Source: JAFGRR01 sp964499235
GTDB taxonomy: Bacteria > Planctomycetota > Phycisphaerae > UBA1845 > Fen-1342
Direction of reading: 5' to 3'
DNA length: 12,709 bases
Assembly (NCBI GenBank): GCA_964499235.1
Contig: CAZCKC010000108.1
Location: 1 to 12,709, forward strand
Position 1 is the first letter of the stretch. Each line of letters begins with the position of its first letter. The notes under the pieces are model-generated. The model was not told the DNA's origin, searched no databases, and was given only the letters and a program-made list of their open reading frames with translations. This document shows positions 1 to 6,287 of this stretch, one piece after another. Both the position numbers and the translations under genes were made by a program.

Positions 1-207
1 ACTGATCGTCGGCGGCCGGGTCGGCCTCGCCGACCAGATCGATTTCGGGGCCAGCTCTGGGCCCACGACAACATCACGCTCGCGAGCGAGGTGGGCGTCC
101 AAGGCGCGCCGTTTGCCAGCTTCGCTGGCGCGGTGCCAGAGCCCAGCACGCTGATCGGCTTGCTCGTCTGCGGCGCACTGCTCCGCCCGCACCGCCGCGC
201 TTTTTAG
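1..207 (+). CDS. PEP-CTERM sorting-domain protein, 3' end only, possibly frameshifted
   Basis: Only the C-terminal part of the gene lies in the window. The frame starting at base 1 ends at TAG 205-207. Its last 26 residues form a classic PEP-CTERM tail: a VPEPST motif (codons from 133), a hydrophobic stretch LIGLLVCGALL, and a short basic end RPHRRAF. In known families this tail directs exported proteins to an exosortase, which cleaves it and anchors or releases the protein at the cell surface. The residues just before the motif (HDNITLASEVGVQGAPF) read like normal protein. Further upstream the same frame becomes an Arg/Pro-rich string, while the +1-shifted frame (from base 2) reads more naturally as LIVGGRVGLADQIDFGAS. 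This suggests a one-base loss near 45-58, either real or a sequencing error. The function of the mature part is unknown. The tail call is secure; the reading of the first 50 bases is not. Confidence 0.75.
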   Translation, partial: TDRRRPGRPRRPDRFRGQLWAHDNITLASEVGVQGAPFASFAGAVPEPSTLIGLLVCGALLRPHRRAF

Positions 208-220
208 CGCGCACACGACA

Positions 221-242
221 ACGGGTGGACCTGGCTTCCCGT
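221..242. terminator. Possible bidirectional hairpin between converging genes
   Basis: The 92 bases between the PEP-CTERM gene and the converging pcm gene contain an inverted repeat, ACGGG (221-225) and CCCGT (238-242), with a 12-base loop. An alternative pairing joins CACACG (212-217) with CGTGTG (240-245). The convergent position suits a shared terminator, but there is no T-tract on either strand, so the call rests on position and pairing only. Confidence 0.25.
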
Positions 243-299
243 GTGACACGCCCCGCCATGCAGGCAGCTGTCAATTCGCTGACGCCCCGTAGCCAGCCG

Positions 300-974
300 T
301 CACCCCTGCCAGCCGGCCTGCCCGATCAACGGTACGAACCGGCACGCCAGGCCCTTCTCGACCCTGAAGTCGTCGCCCGTCCGAAGCACCCGCTCGAGGT
401 GCTGCTCGTCCCGCGTCCCCACCGGCAAGACCAGCCGCCCGCCGTCAGCCAGCTGCGCCTTCAGGTCCTCCGGGACCGCCGGCGCCCCGGCCGTCACCAG
501 GATCGCGTCGAACGGTGCCCGCTCCGGCCACCCGCGCGTTCCGTCGCCGACCAGGATCTCGACGTTGTGAAGGCCGACCGCTTCGAGCGCCGCCCGCGCC
601 TGCTCCGCTAGCGGAGCATGCCGTTCAATGGAATAAACTTCCGCCGCCAGCTGCGCGAGAATCGCCGCCTGGTAGCCGCTGCCCGTGCCAATCTCCAGCA
701 CGCGGTCCGTCGGCCGCACCTCCAGCGACTCCGTCATGCACGCCACCATATAGGGCTGCGAGATCGTCTGCCCGCAGTCGATCGCGGTGGCCGCATCGGC
801 GTAAGCCTTTGACCGCGCATCGGTCGGCATGAAGGCCTCACGCGGCGTGTGACGAAAAGCGTCGAGCAGCCGTTCGTCGCGGATCCCGCGGCCCCCGAGC
901 TGCTCGCGGACCATTGTTTCGCGTTGTGCCCGGCGCGGATCAACGGTCGGTTCGTTGGCTTCGGACGGGTTCAT
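300..974 (-). CDS. pcm: Protein-L-isoaspartate O-methyltransferase
   Basis: A 224-residue cytosolic repair enzyme that transfers methyl from S-adenosylmethionine to L-isoaspartyl residues in aged proteins, starting their conversion back to normal aspartate. The family pattern is clear: GQTISQPYMVA at residues 68-78, which shapes the active site, and SAM-binding motif I LEIGTGSGY at 93-101, followed by the YSIERH acidic strand and the VGDGTRGWPE loop. Length is normal for the family and the C-terminal LVLPVG...RFVPLIG is intact. ATG at 974 is chosen because AGGA lies six bases before it. A TTG two codons upstream (978-980) would overlap that AGGA. The gene converges on the PEP-CTERM gene and diverges from the flavodoxin-like gene. 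A perfect palindrome sits directly in its leader (988-1004). Confidence 0.93.
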   Translation of the reverse strand: MNPSEANEPTVDPRRAQRETMVREQLGGRGIRDERLLDAFRHTPREAFMPTDARSKAYADAATAIDCGQTISQPYMVACMTESLEVRPTDRVLEIGTGSGYQAAILAQLAAEVYSIERHAPLAEQARAALEAVGLHNVEILVGDGTRGWPERAPFDAILVTAGAPAVPEDLKAQLADGGRLVLPVGTRDEQHLERVLRTGDDFRVEKGLACRFVPLIGQAGWQG

Positions 975-987
975 GTTCAATCCTAGT

Positions 988-1010
988 CCGGCTGGTCCAG
1001 CCGGCCGGCT
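988..1010. promoter_or_regulatory. Overlapping palindromes in the pcm / flavodoxin divergent region
   Basis: CCGGCTGG (988-995) and CCAGCCGG (997-1004) form a perfect 8-base inverted repeat around one central T. Immediately overlapping is a second perfect 12-base palindrome, AGCCGGCCGGCT (999-1010). Together they give three alternating CCGGCT half-sites. The element lies 13 bases before the pcm start codon and upstream of a -10-like sequence for the plus-strand gene. This is where an operator controlling both directions would sit. A one-base loop cannot form a real RNA hairpin without opening some pairs, so a DNA-binding site is the more natural reading. No regulator is encoded nearby. Confidence 0.4.
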
Positions 1011-1041
1011 TGATGGTGTCCTGTGGCATGCTCTGGCGAGC

Positions 1042-1047
1042 TATGAT
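1042..1047 (+). promoter_or_regulatory. Possible -10 element for the flavodoxin-hydrolase unit
   Basis: TATGAT matches the housekeeping sigma -10 consensus at five of six positions and stands out in a GC-rich region. No convincing -35 box lies 16-18 bases upstream. Transcription from here would give a leader of about 48 bases before ATG 1102, containing GGAGG at 1086-1090. Confidence 0.3.
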
Positions 1048-1101
1048 AGCCTCCACCGCCAGAAACCCCCGAGCGCGAGCCAGCCGGAGGACGGACCAGC
1101 G

Positions 1102-1848
1102 ATGGCACTCAACGCGAAGCAGGCAGAGCTCTGCGCAAAAAGCCCCGTAGATTACAGCGATCTCAGGGCCCTCTTGCTCAACTGCACTCTTAAAAAGTCA
1201 CCCGACCGCTCACACACCGCCGGCCTGATGCAGATCGCCGAAGAGATCCTGACCACGAACAAGGTCACCGTCGAGAACCTCCGCCCGATCGACGAAGACC
1301 TCGCGACCGGCATCTACCCCGACATGACCGCGCACGGCTGGGAACGCGACGCCTGGCCGGAAATCTACACCAAGGTCAAGGCCGCCGACATCCTCATCAT
1401 CGGCACGCCGATCTGGCTCGGCGAGAAGTCCTCGATCTGCACCCAGGTGATCGAGCGGCTCTACTCGACTTCCGCCGACCTCAACGCCCGCGGCCAGTAC
1501 GCCTACTACGGCAAGGTCGGCGGCTGCCTGATCACCGGAAATGAGGACGGCGTCAAGCACTGCGCGATGGGCATCCTCTACGCCTTGCAGCACATCGGCT
1601 ACACGATCCCGCCGCAGGCCGACGCTGGCTGGATCGGCGCGGTCGGCCCCGGCCCCTCCTATCTCGACCCCGGTTCGGGCGGCCCGGAGAACGACTTCAC
1701 CAACCGCAACACGACCTTCATGACCTGGAACCTGCTGCACTTCGCTCGCATGCTCAAGGATGTCGGCGGCGTGCCCGCCCACGGCAACCAGCGCTCCGAA
1801 TGGGACGCCGGCTGCCGCTTCGACTTCCCCAACCCGGAGCACCGCTAA
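1102..1848 (+). CDS. Flavodoxin-fold / NADPH-dependent FMN reductase-like protein
   Basis: A 248-residue predicted cytosolic flavoprotein of the flavodoxin / FMN-reductase superfamily. The first strand, LRALLLNCTLKKSP, is followed by DRSHTAGLM, which matches the FMN phosphate-binding loop position. The second key segment, ADILIIGTPIWLGEKSS, is the usual loop that packs on the flavin ring. Conserved glycine-rich pieces follow (YYGKVGGCLITGNEDGVKH, then DPGSGGPENDFTNRNT), with a well-kept C-terminus WDAGCRFDFPNPEHR. These look like one specific, highly conserved subfamily, but its substrate is unknown to me. ATG 1102 is chosen: GGAGG lies 11 bases upstream and the family-like sequence begins shortly after. 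The open frame runs back to 955, but that part lies over the divergent regulatory region and pcm start. Its stop overlaps the next start (TAATG), indicating translational coupling. Confidence 0.82.
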   Translation: MALNAKQAELCAKSPVDYSDLRALLLNCTLKKSPDRSHTAGLMQIAEEILTTNKVTVENLRPIDEDLATGIYPDMTAHGWERDAWPEIYTKVKAADILIIGTPIWLGEKSSICTQVIERLYSTSADLNARGQYAYYGKVGGCLITGNEDGVKHCAMGILYALQHIGYTIPPQADAGWIGAVGPGPSYLDPGSGGPENDFTNRNTTFMTWNLLHFARMLKDVGGVPAHGNQRSEWDAGCRFDFPNPEHR

Positions 1849-3902
1849 TGCCCGCAGCATTCTCGCGCCAGCCGCACGATGCCTCCGCGGTCGGGGCGTC
1901 CGCCGTGCCCGCGTCCACGGCGCCACGCCGGTGTCAGCCGTGGCAAACCCCAACCCCCGCGCGATTCCAAGTACTCTTCTTCTTCGTTCTCCTCCTGACC
2001 CCGTCTCCCGCACTTCAAGCCGCCGACCCCACCCACGGCGGCGCCGACGACCCGGCCATCCCCAAGCCCGACAGCATCCCCGCCCAGGCCGAGGTCCGCA
2101 TCACCTGGGGCGCGCGCGTCCCCATGCGCGACGGCGTCACCCTCCACGCCAACGTCTACCGGCCGGCCGACCAGGAAGACCCGCTCCCCGCAATCTTCGT
2201 CATGTCACCCTATACCGTCGACACCTACCACGGTTTCGGCACCTGGTTCGCCGCCCGCGGCTATACCTTCGTCGCCGCTGACGTCCGCGGGCGCGGCGAT
2301 TCCGAAGGCACCTTCCACGCCTTCTTCAACGATCCCGAGGACGGCGCCGACGCTGTCACCTGGATTGCCGAGCAGCCCTGGTGCGACGGCCAGGTCGCGA
2401 TGTGGGGTTCGAGCTACCGCGGCATGAACCAGTGGCAGACTCTCATGGAGCAGCCGCCCGCGCTCAAGACCATTTGCCCGGTCGCGTCCTGCCACCCCGG
2501 CATCGACTTCCCGATGTTCAACAACATCCAGTATCCCTACAACATGATGTGGCTCAGCGGCACCAGCGGGAACGTCCAGAACCGCAATCTCTCCGGCGAC
2601 GAGAAGGTGATCTGGAAACCCTGCTTCGGTGAGCTCTACGACGAGCACCTGCCCTTCAAGCAGCTCGACGCCGTCTGCGGCAACCCCAGCGCCGGCTTCC
2701 AGCGCTGGGTCGCCCACCCGACCATTGACGACTACTGGCGCTCCATGGCGCCCACCGCCGCCGATTATGCGCAGATGGACGTGCCGATCATGACCGTCAC
2801 CGGCCACTACGACGCCGACCAGCACGGCGCATTGACCTTCTACCGCCGCCATATGCAACACGGCTCACCAGCCGCCAAGGAGCAACACCACCTCGTCATC
2901 GGCCCCTGGACCCACGCCGGCACCGTCCATCCCCAGGCCGAGTTCCGCGGCCTCAAGTTCGCCCCGCACAGCGTCATCGGCACCAACGAGCTGCACCTCG
3001 CCTGGTACGACTGGGTGCTCAAGGACGGCGAGAAGCCCGCGTTCCTGAAAGACCGGGTGACGTACTACCTCGCGGGCCCGGGTGCCGAGCGCTGGGCGTG
3101 GGCCCCAACGCTGGCCGCGGTGGCGGACGAAACCCTGACGCTGCACCTGCACGACCGCGACGGTGGGGGGGCGACGGTCTTCGACTCGGGGATGCTCCAG
3201 CCCGCCGTCTCCGCCGACGCGGCCGCCTACAGCAACTACACCTACGACCCGCTCGACACCGCGCCCGGCAAGCGCGAGCGCGAGCCCAGCGACACGCCGG
3301 ACTACATCGACCAGACGCACGTCCTGACGCTCGGCGAGCGCGGTCTCGTCTTTCACACCGCGCCCTTTGATGAGCCGATCACGATCGCGGGTTTCCCGTC
3401 GCTTACCCTCTGGATCGAGCTCGACGTCCCGGACACCGACTTCCAGATCGCACTGCACGAGATCCGGCCTGACGGCAAGTCCATCCGCCTGGCGACCGAC
3501 TCGCTCCGCGCCCGTTACCGCGACTCACTCAGCGACCAGACCCTCGTGCCGCCCGGTGAGGTCATTGCCTACACCTTCGACACATTCAACTTCTTCGCCC
3601 GCCGGCTCGCCGAGGGCAGCTTCCTCCGCCTCGTCGTGACCTGCCCGAACACGATCTTCCAGCAGAAGAACTACAACTCCGGCGGCGTGGTGGCTGAAGA
3701 AACCGCCACCGAGGCCCGCGTCGCGCACGTCAAGGTCTACCACAGCGCCGAGTACCCCAGCCGCCTGACGCTGCCGATCCAGATTGCGGCAGACAATGAA
3801 GAGGCGAGCAAAACGAATCAATCGGGGGTTGGGGCCGGCATCGTCGGATGCAGCGCATCGAGCAGGGCGGATCCGGCCCTCGAGGGTAGCGCGGGTCCAT
3901 AA
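1848..3902 (+). CDS. Exported S15 / CocE-NonD family alpha/beta hydrolase
   Basis: A 684-residue hydrolase of the X-Pro dipeptidyl-peptidase / cocaine-esterase group, which cleaves acyl, ester or amide bonds; the substrate cannot be read from sequence. The catalytic triad is visible: Ser189 in GSSYRG, Asp322 in TGHYDAD and His356 in IGPWTHAG. The alpha/beta domain covers roughly residues 80-390 and the C-terminal jelly-roll domain (X-Pro_DPPase C type) roughly 395-645. A hydrophobic segment around residues 45-60 (FQVLFFFVLLLTPSPALQA) looks like a signal peptide, so the enzyme is probably exported. The start at ATG 1848 overlaps the upstream stop, but it leaves an unusually long n-region of about 42 residues. 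GTG 1905 is an alternative. The last 35-40 residues switch to A/T-ending codons and do not look like the family, so the original stop may have been lost near 3785. Confidence 0.88.
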   Translation: MPAAFSRQPHDASAVGASAVPASTAPRRCQPWQTPTPARFQVLFFFVLLLTPSPALQAADPTHGGADDPAIPKPDSIPAQAEVRITWGARVPMRDGVTLHANVYRPADQEDPLPAIFVMSPYTVDTYHGFGTWFAARGYTFVAADVRGRGDSEGTFHAFFNDPEDGADAVTWIAEQPWCDGQVAMWGSSYRGMNQWQTLMEQPPALKTICPVASCHPGIDFPMFNNIQYPYNMMWLSGTSGNVQNRNLSGDEKVIWKPCFGELYDEHLPFKQLDAVCGNPSAGFQRWVAHPTIDDYWRSMAPTAADYAQMDVPIMTVTGHYDADQHGALTFYRRHMQHGSPAAKEQHHLVIGPWTHAGTVHPQAEFRGLKFAPHSVIGTNELHLAWYDWVLKDGEKPAFLKDRVTYYLAGPGAERWAWAPTLAAVADETLTLHLHDRDGGGATVFDSGMLQPAVSADAAAYSNYTYDPLDTAPGKREREPSDTPDYIDQTHVLTLGERGLVFHTAPFDEPITIAGFPSLTLWIELDVPDTDFQIALHEIRPDGKSIRLATDSLRARYRDSLSDQTLVPPGEVIAYTFDTFNFFARRLAEGSFLRLVVTCPNTIFQQKNYNSGGVVAEETATEARVAHVKVYHSAEYPSRLTLPIQIAADNEEASKTNQSGVGAGIVGCSASSRADPALEGSAGP

Positions 3903-3903
3903 G

Positions 3904-3943
3904 GGTGGGGCGGCCGTCCCGCCCGCGTCAGCAAGCCCCCACC
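3904..3943. terminator. Possible bidirectional terminator hairpin
   Basis: In the 61 bases between the converging hydrolase and SMP-30 genes, GGTGGGG (3904-3910) can pair with CCCCACC (3937-3943). Alternatively, a compact hairpin forms from GGGCGG (3908-3913) and CCGCCC (3919-3924) with a five-base loop. The position between two stop codons fits a shared terminator. There is no T-tract, so it is not a classic intrinsic terminator. Confidence 0.35.
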
Positions 3944-3963
3944 ATCTCAAGCACCGATCAACT

Positions 3964-4899
3964 TCACGAAGCCGCCCGGGTCACGACGCGCAAGCTGTAA
4001 ACTTTTCCCTTGCAAGTCAGAAACAGCGTCCGCCCATCCGCTCCCCCCAGCGTCACGTTGCTGACGAACTCCGGCACCGCGATGAACGCGATCTGCTCCC
4101 CGCTCGGGTCCACCACCCATACCCCGCCGCGTCCCGTCAGGTAAAGGTTCCCATCCGCGTCGATCGTCATCCCGTCCGGGTCCGCCCGGTTCGGCGTGTC
4201 CGGATCAAAGAACACCCGGCCCGGCCCGATCCGTCCGTCCGCCCCGATCGAGTACGCCCGCCAGTGCTTCTCGAAGCTGTCGGCTACGTAGAGCGTCCGC
4301 CCGTCCAGCGACGTGATCAGCCCGTTCGGAATCGCCATGTCGTTGACGACCCGCTCGACCACGCCCGCCCGCGTCAGGCGGTAGACCGCACTCGTCGCCC
4401 GCTGCTTGAAATCCGGATCGGAAAAGTAGATGTCGCCGTTCGGCGCCTCGCAGACATCGTTCGGCTGGTTCCAGCGCTCGTCGGCTGCCAGCGTCGCGAT
4501 CCGCGCCGGCCGCGGCCCGCCCGGCGCCAGCGCCAACAAGTGCTGCCCGTACGCCTGCGCCGCCAGGAGCCGCCCGTCCCGCGCCCGATACATCCCGTTA
4601 ATCCCCTCGGTCTGATCGAGCCAGACGTGAACTTCGCCGGGCGCTGCCAGTCGCAGGATTTGCTGGTTGCCCGGACCGAATGCCGTGAAGTAGAGCTTCT
4701 GCTCCCCGGGGCTCCAGACCGGACCCTCAAAGAACCGGTCGGCGGCGTGGAGCTCGACGAGCTCGGCCCCGGGCGCGACCGCGCCATCCGTTGGCCCGCG
4801 CTCCTGCGGCGCCGGTTGCTTTCCAGCCATCTGACACCCCGCCAGCGCACCGAACAAGGCGCTGAAGATGAGCCAACTGATTGCTTGCCGGGCGTGCAT
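3964..4899 (-). CDS. SMP-30 / gluconolactonase-like lipoprotein
   Basis: A 311-residue six-bladed beta-propeller of the SMP-30 / gluconolaconase / LRE-like family, whose characterised members are metal-dependent lactonases opening sugar lactones. Likely metal-site residues are present: Glu58 in FEGPVW, Asn147 in NQPNDV, Asn192 in IPNG and Asp207 in YVADS. The N-terminus is a lipoprotein signal: hydrophobic core ISWLIFSALFGA, lipobox LAGC with Cys22, then a flexible Gln/Pro/Gly-rich linker to about residue 45. The protein is therefore expected to be lipid-anchored outside the cytoplasm. ATG 4899 is chosen over TTG 4908; neither has a Shine-Dalgarno sequence. The gene is divergent from the uroporphyrinogen-decarboxylase-like gene (83 bases) and converges on the hydrolase. 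The family assignment is firm; lactonase activity and substrate are inferred. Confidence 0.88.
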   Translation of the reverse strand: MHARQAISWLIFSALFGALAGCQMAGKQPAPQERGPTDGAVAPGAELVELHAADRFFEGPVWSPGEQKLYFTAFGPGNQQILRLAAPGEVHVWLDQTEGINGMYRARDGRLLAAQAYGQHLLALAPGGPRPARIATLAADERWNQPNDVCEAPNGDIYFSDPDFKQRATSAVYRLTRAGVVERVVNDMAIPNGLITSLDGRTLYVADSFEKHWRAYSIGADGRIGPGRVFFDPDTPNRADPDGMTIDADGNLYLTGRGGVWVVDPSGEQIAFIAVPEFVSNVTLGGADGRTLFLTCKGKVYSLRVVTRAAS

Positions 4900-4907
4900 G
4901 CAGTTCA

Positions 4908-4934
4908 ATTACGCTGGGCGGCGCAGCGCGTCAA
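4908..4934 (-). promoter_or_regulatory. Weak promoter candidate for the SMP-30 lipoprotein gene
   Basis: Read on the minus strand, TTGACG (4929-4934) is a good -35 match and is followed after 15 bases by CGTAAT (4908-4913), a four-of-six -10 match. The spacing is shorter than the usual 17. A start point about seven bases on would fall almost at ATG 4899, giving a leaderless or nearly leaderless message. That would agree with the lack of a ribosome-binding site. Confidence 0.22.
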
Positions 4935-4982
4935 CGGGCTTGTCGGGATAACCCGCCGTCCGCCCCGCCGCACGAGGACGAA

Positions 4983-6077
4983 ATGGCAGCAGATAGCCGC
5001 CAGCGACTCATCCAGGCCCTTGCGGGCGAGCGATCAACCCCGCTGCCGATGATCGACCTGGTCTACTGGCCCGAAACCCTCGCACGCTGGCGGCGCGAAG
5101 GGCTGCCGGCGGCGGCCGAGCAGGACCCCGCTGCCTACTTCGGCCTCGATTCGCTCGCTTGCGTCAACGATTTGTTCAATCCGTCCCCGCGCCTGCCGGA
5201 GGAAATCATCACCGAAGACGAGGAGCACCGCACGCTGCGCGACCGCTACGGCAAGGTCGTCCGGCTGCGCGTTGACGGCGGCGGGACGCCACAGATCCTC
5301 GAGCCAAGCGTGCGGGCCCCCGCTCAGTGGGAGCGGCTTCGCACGCGGCTGACGCCAGGGGATGAGCGGTTCGACAACCCCGCGGCGGACGCGGCCTATC
5401 GCGCGGCGGTCGAACAGGAGCTGTTCATCGCCGTCACCCCGGCCGAGCCGCTCTGGTTCGTCCTCGAGCACGTCATGGGCTTTGAGGACGCGATGAAGGC
5501 GGTCCGCCGCCACCCTGACCTCGTCGCCGACATGCTGGCCTGCTACACCGACTACGTGCTCGCGATGCTGGCGCAGTGCCACGCGCGCGGCTACCGCTTC
5601 GATGCGCTGTGGTTCTGGAGTGACCTCTGCTATCGCAACGGCCTGCTGCTGAACCCCCGCGAGGTGCGCCGGCTCGCGCTGCCGCACTGGCAACGCTTCG
5701 GCGCGTTTGCGCGGCGGCACGACATGCAGTTCATCTGGCATTGCGACGGCAACGTGACCGACCTGATCCCGTTGCTCCTCGAAGCCGGCGTCCACGCCGT
5801 GCACCCCCTCGAGGCCCGTGCCGGCAACGACGTGCGAACGCTCAAGGCGCGGTACGGCGCGCGCCTGTGCCTGATCGGCAACATCAATGCCGACGTGATT
5901 GCCAGCAACGATCCCGCCGCAATCGAGGCCGAAGTCGCGGCAAAGATCCCCCCGCTGGCGGCCGCGGGCGGCTACATCTACCACATCGATCATTCGGTCC
6001 CGCCGACGGTTTCGTTGGCAGCCTATCACCACCTGCTCGACTGCGTCCGGCGGTATGCTCCAAGCGACGCGGCCTGA
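4983..6077 (+). CDS. Uroporphyrinogen decarboxylase family protein (not HemE)
   Basis: A 364-residue TIM-barrel protein of the URO-D / corrinoid methyltransferase (MtaA, CmuA) superfamily. Recognisable parts include SRQRLIQALAGE at the N-terminus, LEHVMGFEDAM, LWFWSDLCYRNGLLLNPREV, and FIWHCDGNVTDLIPLLLEAG followed by VHPLEARAGND and LCLIGNINADVI. The HemE N-terminal signature with its paired arginines (WxMRQAGRY) is absent, so haem synthesis is unlikely. In MtaA-type methyltransferases the central motif is HxCG, which binds zinc. Here it reads H253-C-D255-G256, so the usual cysteine position is Asp and zinc-dependent methyl transfer is doubtful. Such paralogues are abundant in planctomycetes and their function is mostly unknown. 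ATG 4983 is chosen because GAGGA (4974-4978) sits just upstream. The gene is divergent from the SMP-30 lipoprotein gene. Confidence 0.86.
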   Translation: MAADSRQRLIQALAGERSTPLPMIDLVYWPETLARWRREGLPAAAEQDPAAYFGLDSLACVNDLFNPSPRLPEEIITEDEEHRTLRDRYGKVVRLRVDGGGTPQILEPSVRAPAQWERLRTRLTPGDERFDNPAADAAYRAAVEQELFIAVTPAEPLWFVLEHVMGFEDAMKAVRRHPDLVADMLACYTDYVLAMLAQCHARGYRFDALWFWSDLCYRNGLLLNPREVRRLALPHWQRFGAFARRHDMQFIWHCDGNVTDLIPLLLEAGVHAVHPLEARAGNDVRTLKARYGARLCLIGNINADVIASNDPAAIEAEVAAKIPPLAAAGGYIYHIDHSVPPTVSLAAYHHLLDCVRRYAPSDAA

Positions 6078-6287
6078 ACGCGCTCGCGCGGGAAATGCCC
6101 GGCGGTCGGACGCGTCCCGCCCCCGGCGCAAGAGCTGCTGGTTACCCTTACCGCTGACCGCGTTAACGCCCTGCTCGCGTGCGCGCCCCGCTGCCGATAA
6201 ACTCTCCCGGCGTTGCGCCGAAAGGCTATACGCGTTATGCGGCGTTTCCGCACCACCCGGACCGGCAGCACGGCAGCACGGCAGAAC
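6078..6287. other. Intergenic gap before the ATP-grasp unit
   Basis: This is the largest non-coding gap in the window, provided ATG 6288 is the ATP-grasp start. It holds a short perfect hairpin, CGGCG (6208-6212) with CGCCG (6216-6220), directly followed by AAAGG (6221-6225). It also holds a tandem 8-base repeat at its 3' end. No convincing -35/-10 pair or rho-independent terminator was found. Promoters for the three-gene ATP-grasp unit should lie here. Confidence 0.4.
6263..6284 (+). repeat. Tandem 8-base repeat CGGCAGCA, 2.75 copies
   Basis: CGGCAGCA occurs at 6263-6270 and 6271-6278, with a partial copy CGGCAG at 6279-6284, ending three bases before ATG 6288. Because the unit is not a multiple of three, a change in copy number would shift the frame of any translation started upstream at ATG 6237 or TTG 6213. 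It would only alter leader length if translation starts at 6288. Confidence 0.85.

Noticed and set aside
955..1101. Longer start for the flavodoxin-like protein
   Set aside because: The extension lies over the pcm start and the divergent regulatory region, has no family-like sequence, and ATG 1102 has a GGAGG upstream.
3784..5052. 422-codon plus-strand frame over the SMP-30 gene
   Set aside because: Arg/Pro-rich translation with no fold signature, opposite a clear lipoprotein beta-propeller gene.
4983..6077. Calling the URO-D-family gene hemE
   Set aside because: The HemE N-terminal arginine signature is missing and the protein resembles the uncharacterised MtaA/CmuA-like paralogues.
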